Origin: Caldilineaceae bacterium
GTDB lineage: Bacteria; Chloroflexota; Anaerolineae; Caldilineales; Caldilineaceae
Direction: 5' to 3'
NCBI GenBank assembly: GCA_020846635.1
Contig: JADLDO010000036.1
Location: forward strand, 1-64,000
DNA: 64,000 nt
Part shown: in pieces, positions 59,703-64,000 of the stretch
Numbering within the stretch: the first letter of the stretch is position 1
How the letters are laid out: each line of letters starts with the position of its first letter
Position numbers and translations under genes: made by a program
Notes under the pieces: model-generated
Database searches by the model: none
Told to the model about the DNA's origin: nothing
Seen by the model: the letters and a program-made list of their open reading frames with translations, nothing else

Positions 59703-61463
59703 ATGCAGGTGACGGGGATTCGACGAACTCAGTTGCGAATCGATACACCAGTTGCACCACCGACGTGGGCCTTGTTGGAGCGGGAACTGATCCGCGCCAA
59801 TAATCGCGCGTGTGAAGAATTCTTCAACTATTACTTTGATGAACGGGGCTACATACGTGCGGTCACTCGTTGGGGTGGCGATGATGGGCCGGATGATGCG
59901 ATTGAGAACCTTGCCGATTGGCCGGTGCTCCACGCGCTGGGTGGGGCAGACAATATCTTGCAGATGGCCGAATTGGGTTGGGAAGGGCATGTGCGCCAGT
60001 ACACAGAGGCCAAGACGACCGAAGTCGAATTTGCGCGCGATGGGATGTACTATAAAGAGTTCCCGACGATCTGCGATTGGCTGCACAATGGCGAATCGAT
60101 GTCGGTCTTTAATCTGCTGGGGCTGTCGAATCCCCATGCGCTGAATTTTGAGAAGCGGGTGCGCCGTTTTGCGGGATTTTATATGGACGAAGATCCTGGC
60201 GCGCCGAATTACGATCCGAAACTACGGCTCATCCGATCCATGTACAATGGCAGCCGCGGGCCGATGCTGCGGAAGGCAACGGGGCTGGATTGGGCAGGCG
60301 ATCCGATTGAGGTGGAGAATCGCTTTAAGCTATTACACGGTGAGCGCAACTATGCCGAGATGGTGGCGCACTTTGAGGATTATAACGATGTAGCGGGTGA
60401 CAGCCCTGTGAATATGGGGGCCACAAGCCTCATTCTCAACGCCTATGCGCTGACGGGCGAAGAGAAGTATCGCGAGTGGCTGATCGGCTATGCCGATGCC
60501 TGGGTGGATCGTATGGATGCCAATGGGGGGATTATCCCCTCCAATATCGGTCTGGATGGTTCGATTGGTGGCGAGTGCGACGGTAAATGGTATGGCGGCG
60601 TCTATGGCTGGGGCTTTACCGTGGTGGTTCCTCAAACGGGTGAGTTGGCACATCGCAACTTGTCGTGGTGGGGCTATCGGGGCTTTGGCAATGCGATCCT
60701 CGCCTCTGGTGATATGCGCTATGTGGACAAGTGGGGCGCGATGATTGACCAGATCAACGCTGAGGCGAAGGTTGAGAATGGTGTCGCGGTCTACCCGCGC
60801 ATGTATGGGGATGAGGGCTGGTATGCTTTTACGCCGGAACCCTATTCCTATGGCGCGCTTGACCTCTATTACTGGTCACTGCGCGAGCAAGACCGGGCGC
60901 GCGTCAAGGATGATCCGTGGGTACAGTTCCTGAACGGTGAGAATGACGATTACCCGGTTCAAGCGTTGAACCAGGATTTTGAGCGAATCCGGCATCGGGT
61001 GGACGAAGGCATTACGAATGAGAATCTCACGCTCGATACACGTCTGTCCGATAACCCGAATCCCTACAACCCGGCCACGGTTGGGACCCTGATCCGCTTG
61101 ATGTGGGGTGGACTGCCCACGGGGATTAACGCCTATCCGCTGCAAGCGCGGGTGCGGTACTTTGATCCGGTGCTGCGACGGGCGGGTATTCCGCAAGATG
61201 TGGCGGCACTGGTGGAGAAACTCGGTACGGATGAGACTGTGATCAATCTGGTCAACCTCAATCAGACTGAGGCGCGCAGTGTCATCATTCAAGGGGGCGG
61301 GTATGGCGAGCATCAGATTGTAAGCGCGCAGATTGGCGAAACGGCGCTGGATGTGAATGGCGCGTGGTGTACTGTGCGGCTGGAGCCGGGGTGCGGCGGG
61401 CGTGTTACGTTGAAGATGAAGCGTTATGCGAATGCCCCCACGATGCTGCTGCCGTGGGATTAG
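59703..61463 (+). CDS. Unrecognised protein, probable alpha/alpha-barrel with C-terminal beta domain
   Basis: 586 residues. No known family motif was placed. The central region repeats aromatic-rich helical elements (GATSLILNAYALTGEEKYREWLIGYADAWVDRM, given here in part: YALTGEEKYREWL) as in alpha/alpha-toroid glycosidases and lyases, with acidic clusters (GGDDGPDDAIENLADW, GSIGGECDGKWYGG). The last ~100 residues are beta-rich, like the accessory domain of such enzymes. No signal peptide. A strong GGGAGAGGAAG ribosome site precedes the start. The setting between amino-sugar genes and an aldolase-fold gene suggests a glycoside or polysaccharide enzyme (inference). Confidence 0.65.
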   Translation: MQVTGIRRTQLRIDTPVAPPTWALLERELIRANNRACEEFFNYYFDERGYIRAVTRWGGDDGPDDAIENLADWPVLHALGGADNILQMAELGWEGHVRQYTEAKTTEVEFARDGMYYKEFPTICDWLHNGESMSVFNLLGLSNPHALNFEKRVRRFAGFYMDEDPGAPNYDPKLRLIRSMYNGSRGPMLRKATGLDWAGDPIEVENRFKLLHGERNYAEMVAHFEDYNDVAGDSPVNMGATSLILNAYALTGEEKYREWLIGYADAWVDRMDANGGIIPSNIGLDGSIGGECDGKWYGGVYGWGFTVVVPQTGELAHRNLSWWGYRGFGNAILASGDMRYVDKWGAMIDQINAEAKVENGVAVYPRMYGDEGWYAFTPEPYSYGALDLYYWSLREQDRARVKDDPWVQFLNGENDDYPVQALNQDFERIRHRVDEGITNENLTLDTRLSDNPNPYNPATVGTLIRLMWGGLPTGINAYPLQARVRYFDPVLRRAGIPQDVAALVEKLGTDETVINLVNLNQTEARSVIIQGGGYGEHQIVSAQIGETALDVNGAWCTVRLEPGCGGRVTLKMKRYANAPTMLLPWD

Positions 61464-61526
61464 GGCAGTTTTGTCACTTGCTTACATTCAACCTGGATCG
61501 TCTTGGATTTAGAAAAGGATTGTAAG

Positions 61527-62588
61527 ATGCGCGTAGAAGAGTTGGATTCACCAACGCTGACGATTGACCTGGATGCGCTGGACGAAAACCTTGACCGTTA
61601 TCAACGGTACTATACCGAGCATGGCATTGGCCTGCGTCCCCATATCAAGACGCACAAGACGCTGGCGATTGCGGCCATGCAGATGGCAAAGGGCGCGATT
61701 GGGTTGACCTGCCAGAAGGTCGGTGAGGCTGAGGTGATGGTGTCGGGCGGGTTGGCAGTGGATATTCTGATCCCGTTCAACATCATCGGCAAGCCCAAAT
61801 TGGAGCGATTGATGGCTTTGGCAACGCAGACGCGGCTGACGGTGGCGGCTGACTCTGCCTATACGGTGCGCGGGCTGGCGGAGGCTGCGGAGGCGGCAGG
61901 CGTGACCCTGAGTGTGATTGTGGAGGTCGAGTGTGGGATGAACCGCACAGGAGTCCAGACACCGCAAGAGGCGACGGAATTGGCAAAGCTGATTGACAAG
62001 TCGAAGGGGCTGGAGTTACGCGGGTTTATGGGCTATCCAACGCCACCAGCGTCACGACCGATCATTCAAGAGACGGTGGCTCTCTTTGACAAGGCGGGAT
62101 TGTCGCGCGAGATTGTGAGCGGGGGCAGCACGCGCTATGCCTTTGAGGCACACCAGATCCCTGAGTTAACAGAGTACCGGATCGGCGAATATCCAACCGG
62201 AGGGGAAGGGCATTTGCGCGCAGGGCGGCATACCGTCGAGCAATGTTCGCTGCGCGTGCAGGCAACGGTGATCAGCAAGCCGACGGCTGACCGGGTGATT
62301 TTGGATTCGGGAAGCAAGACGATGAGCGCATCGGTTTTCCAGGCACCGCATGGGCCGAGCATGGGCTATCTTGTCGAGTATCCCGATGCGCGCTTCTATA
62401 GTTCTTCGGAAGAGCATGGGCATGTCGATGTGTCAGCGTGTGCCAAGAAGCCGGAGATTGGGGAGCGTGTGCAAGTGCTTCCTGTGCATCCATGCCCCTG
62501 TGTCAATGAACATGATGCAATTGTGGCTGTGCGTAAGGGGGTCGTTGAGGCTGTTTGGCCGGTCTACGCACGCGGCAAAATCCGCTAA
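61527..62588 (+). CDS. D-threonine aldolase / D-serine dehydratase-fold PLP enzyme
   Basis: 353 residues. N-terminal VEELDSPTLTIDLDALDEN, Schiff-base Lys in RPHIKTHKT, SGGSTRYAFE at the phosphate site and an intact metal motif VHPCPCVNEHD. Family members act on D-3-hydroxy amino acids (D-threonine, D-serine, 3-hydroxyaspartate). ATG at 61527 behind AAAAGGA. The paralogue at 40454 shares overall layout but lacks the metal ligands. The gene is followed 10 bases later by an amidohydrolase. Confidence 0.9.
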   Translation: MRVEELDSPTLTIDLDALDENLDRYQRYYTEHGIGLRPHIKTHKTLAIAAMQMAKGAIGLTCQKVGEAEVMVSGGLAVDILIPFNIIGKPKLERLMALATQTRLTVAADSAYTVRGLAEAAEAAGVTLSVIVEVECGMNRTGVQTPQEATELAKLIDKSKGLELRGFMGYPTPPASRPIIQETVALFDKAGLSREIVSGGSTRYAFEAHQIPELTEYRIGEYPTGGEGHLRAGRHTVEQCSLRVQATVISKPTADRVILDSGSKTMSASVFQAPHGPSMGYLVEYPDARFYSSSEEHGHVDVSACAKKPEIGERVQVLPVHPCPCVNEHDAIVAVRKGVVEAVWPVYARGKIR

Positions 62589-62598
62589 GGTGGACACA

Positions 62599-63441
62599 AT
62601 GATTGTCGATACGCATGTGCATGTATGGGAGATCGATCCGCCGCGCTATCCGATTGGGCCGACAGCTCCAGGGTGGAGCAGCTTGCCGGATGAACCAGGC
62701 ACAGCCGAAGAGTTGTTGGCGGATATGGATGCCAACGGCGTGCAGTGGTCGGTTTTGGTGCAGACCAGTTGGTCTACCTGGGACAATGGCTATATCGCTG
62801 ATTCGGCGGCGAAGTACCCGCAGCGTTTTATTGGGCATGGATTGGTTGACCCGCTCGATCCAAAAAATGCTGAGGTGGCACGCTATTGGATGAAGGAGCG
62901 GGGATTGGCTGGATTCCGCTTTCATCCGATGTATTATGGGGATCAGAAGGTGCTGCTGCGCCCGGAGAATGGCCCTTTGTGGGAAGAGTTATCGGCCCTG
63001 GATGCGGTGGTGCAGTTTCACACGCGGGCCTATGATGCGGATCAGATTGCGGAGATTGCGACACGATTTCCGCGGATGCGCTTGATCATTGACCACATGG
63101 GCTATCCGAATGTAGATGAGCCGAATGACGCGTTTGCTCCAATTGTTGAGTTGGCGCGCTTTGAGAATGTGGTCTTTAAGCTGTCAGACGTGAAGGGGCG
63201 CTCTAAGGAGGAATTTCCTTATAGGGATGTGCATCCCTTCATTCAGTCGCTGCTTGATGCGTTTGGCGCGCAGCGGACGATCTGGGGTACGGGTTATCCT
63301 GGGCATCACCGGATAAAGCACAAGTGGTTGAGCTTGGCTGATGAGCTCCGGCTGATTCGGGAGGGGCTGCCCTTTGTGCCGGCACGCGATGCTGAGGCGA
63401 TATTGGGGGAGACTGCGGCGGCGTTGTGGCGTCTGGTGTGA
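62599..63441 (+). CDS. Amidohydrolase_2-family metal-dependent hydrolase
   Basis: 280 residues of the ACMSD/2-pyrone-dicarboxylate-lactonase-like TIM barrel. Metal motif DTHVHVWE at the N terminus, GFRFHPMYYG, VVQFHTRAYD, LIIDHMGYPN (catalytic His and downstream Asp region) and IWGTGYPGHH near the end. Acts as a decarboxylase or lactonase on a ring or sugar-lactone substrate. The ATG at 62599 follows TAAGGTGG; a longer open frame that overlaps the preceding gene is not used. Last gene of the plus-strand run, with a terminator downstream. Confidence 0.88.
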   Translation: MIVDTHVHVWEIDPPRYPIGPTAPGWSSLPDEPGTAEELLADMDANGVQWSVLVQTSWSTWDNGYIADSAAKYPQRFIGHGLVDPLDPKNAEVARYWMKERGLAGFRFHPMYYGDQKVLLRPENGPLWEELSALDAVVQFHTRAYDADQIAEIATRFPRMRLIIDHMGYPNVDEPNDAFAPIVELARFENVVFKLSDVKGRSKEEFPYRDVHPFIQSLLDAFGAQRTIWGTGYPGHHRIKHKWLSLADELRLIREGLPFVPARDAEAILGETAAALWRLV

Positions 63442-63472
63442 GTGGGTAAAGGATTGAGGCTAAACTAAAAAG

Positions 63473-63508
63473 GGAAACCCTCCCGGAAGCTTCAGGCTTC
63501 CGGGAGGG
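63473..63508 (-). terminator. Terminator for the minus-strand propeller gene
   Basis: CCCTCCCGGAAGC (63478-63490) and its complement (63496-63508) with a 5-base loop. On the minus strand TTTCCCTTTTTAG follows. Shares the TCCCGGAAGC core with the terminator at 17083. Confidence 0.65.
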
Positions 63509-63513
63509 AATTG

Positions 63514-63544
63514 GAGGGGAAGCCGCTGGCTGGCCCCTCTTTTT
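63514..63544 (+). terminator. Terminator for the plus-strand amidohydrolase operon
   Basis: GAGGGG (63514-63519) pairs with CCCCTC (63534-63539), with GCC/GGC inside, followed by TTTTT (63540-63544). Confidence 0.65.
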
Positions 63545-63555
63545 GTTAGAATTTT

Positions 63556-64000
63556 TTAGAAGGAGTCGGGGGTGATGCTGGCGATCCAACCGGAGGTGGC
63601 ATCGCAGTAGTAGAAGCTGTCGTCCCAGCGGGTTAGGCAGTGAGGCTCCGGCTGGTCGCCGGGTACGGTGATGCGCGCGAGTTCATGTCCATCCTCAAGG
63701 TCGAGCTTTACGATGACACGGTGGCTGGTGAAGACCACCCAAATGCCGTTCTCCACGCGGATGACGCCGTGGGCTCGCTGGTAGGGGAGGGGGAGTGTCA
63801 GTTCCACCGTCCAATCAGCGATGCGGACTTTGCTCAAAGTTTGGCTGTGGAGGGTTGTGACCCACAAGAAACCCGGTTCAAAGTGGTCGTATTCAATGCC
63901 GTGGACGCCGCCGCCATCGGGCACGGGCCAGCGACCTTGTGTTGCACCGGAGACCGGATCCACGCGCAGGATGTCCCCCTTGCCTTTCTCGGCATCGGTG
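63556..64000 (-). CDS. Beta-propeller (SMP-30/Vgb-like) protein, cut by the window edge
   Basis: At least 148 C-terminal residues; the frame stays open to the last base of the window, so the N terminus is missing. Repeated blade-like strands such as HGIEYDHFEPGFLWVTT and HGVIRVENGIWVVFTSH, then PHCLTRWDDSFYYCDATSGWI, fit SMP-30/gluconolactonase or virginiamycin-B-lyase-like propellers. Convergent with the amidohydrolase gene. Confidence 0.75.
   Translation of the reverse strand, partial: TDAEKGKGDILRVDPVSGATQGRWPVPDGGGVHGIEYDHFEPGFLWVTTLHSQTLSKVRIADWTVELTLPLPYQRAHGVIRVENGIWVVFTSHRVIVKLDLEDGHELARITVPGDQPEPHCLTRWDDSFYYCDATSGWIASITPDSF

Noticed and set aside
62350-62598. N-terminal extension of the amidohydrolase
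   Set aside because: It overlaps the D-threonine-aldolase-fold gene in another frame; the family's DTHVHVWE motif begins right after the ATG at 62599, which has a ribosome site.

Overview
The window reads as a gene-dense stretch (about 50 genes) of a bacterial chromosome. The most likely source is a member of the Chloroflexota (Anaerolineae/Caldilineae type). This rests on gene content and protein style only: large unanchored wall-hydrolase proteins with SH3-like and PGRP-type amidase domains, a surface protein with a Thr/Pro stalk ending in a membrane anchor plus RRRR, many sugar-acid and amino-sugar enzymes, and -10 boxes placed 6-7 nt from start codons. No rRNA, tRNA, CRISPR array, insertion sequence or prophage was seen.

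Layout. 1-6.9 kb (minus): pyruvate phosphate dikinase, a thioredoxin-reductase-like flavoprotein without its redox cysteines coupled to a lone receiver domain, then a NarL-type two-component pair. 7-12.3 kb: an orphan PolX-type helix-hairpin-helix protein, a small glycogen-binding-domain protein, and a plus-strand set of a membrane-anchored alpha/beta hydrolase with three further membrane or exported proteins. 12.5-18 kb: a large GT-C-like membrane protein, an HpcH aldolase with a D-2-hydroxyacid dehydrogenase, and convergent fabI. 18-23.4 kb: a probable small RNA, tyrS, a zinc-ribbon membrane protein, a divergent FGE-sulfatase-domain protein and a CysQ-like phosphatase. 23.5-30.6 kb: two adjacent giant proteins that share a glycosidase-like N-terminal domain, one ending in an M23 endopeptidase, the other in three amidase domains of which only the last keeps its zinc ligands. 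30.7-37.1 kb: scpA, a surface protein, a UvrD/AddB-like helicase-related protein, a class V aminotransferase and phoU. 37.3-63.4 kb: 22 plus-strand genes, mostly catabolic (TauE exporter, M19 dipeptidase, PHP hydrolase, two D-threonine-aldolase-fold enzymes, glutamine-dependent nadE, serB, a GDPD-phosphodiesterase fusion, a PbfA-like class III PLP enzyme, lactonase, nagA-nagB, oxidoreductases). The right edge cuts a minus-strand beta-propeller gene.

How it fits together. The M23 and amidase proteins, the M19 dipeptidase and NagA/NagB could together take apart and recycle peptidoglycan (inference). The 37-63 kb genes look like scavenging of sugar acids, amino sugars, phosphodiesters and possibly phosphonates. 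Regulatory DNA is unusually legible: several good promoters (recurrent TTGCCG-N17/18-TACAAT), four apparently leaderless genes, paired terminators between convergent genes, a promoter-hairpin-terminator unit that looks like a small RNA gene, an 11-bp tandem repeat resembling a Pho box, and copies of a dispersed repeat, one of which forms the end of a coding region.
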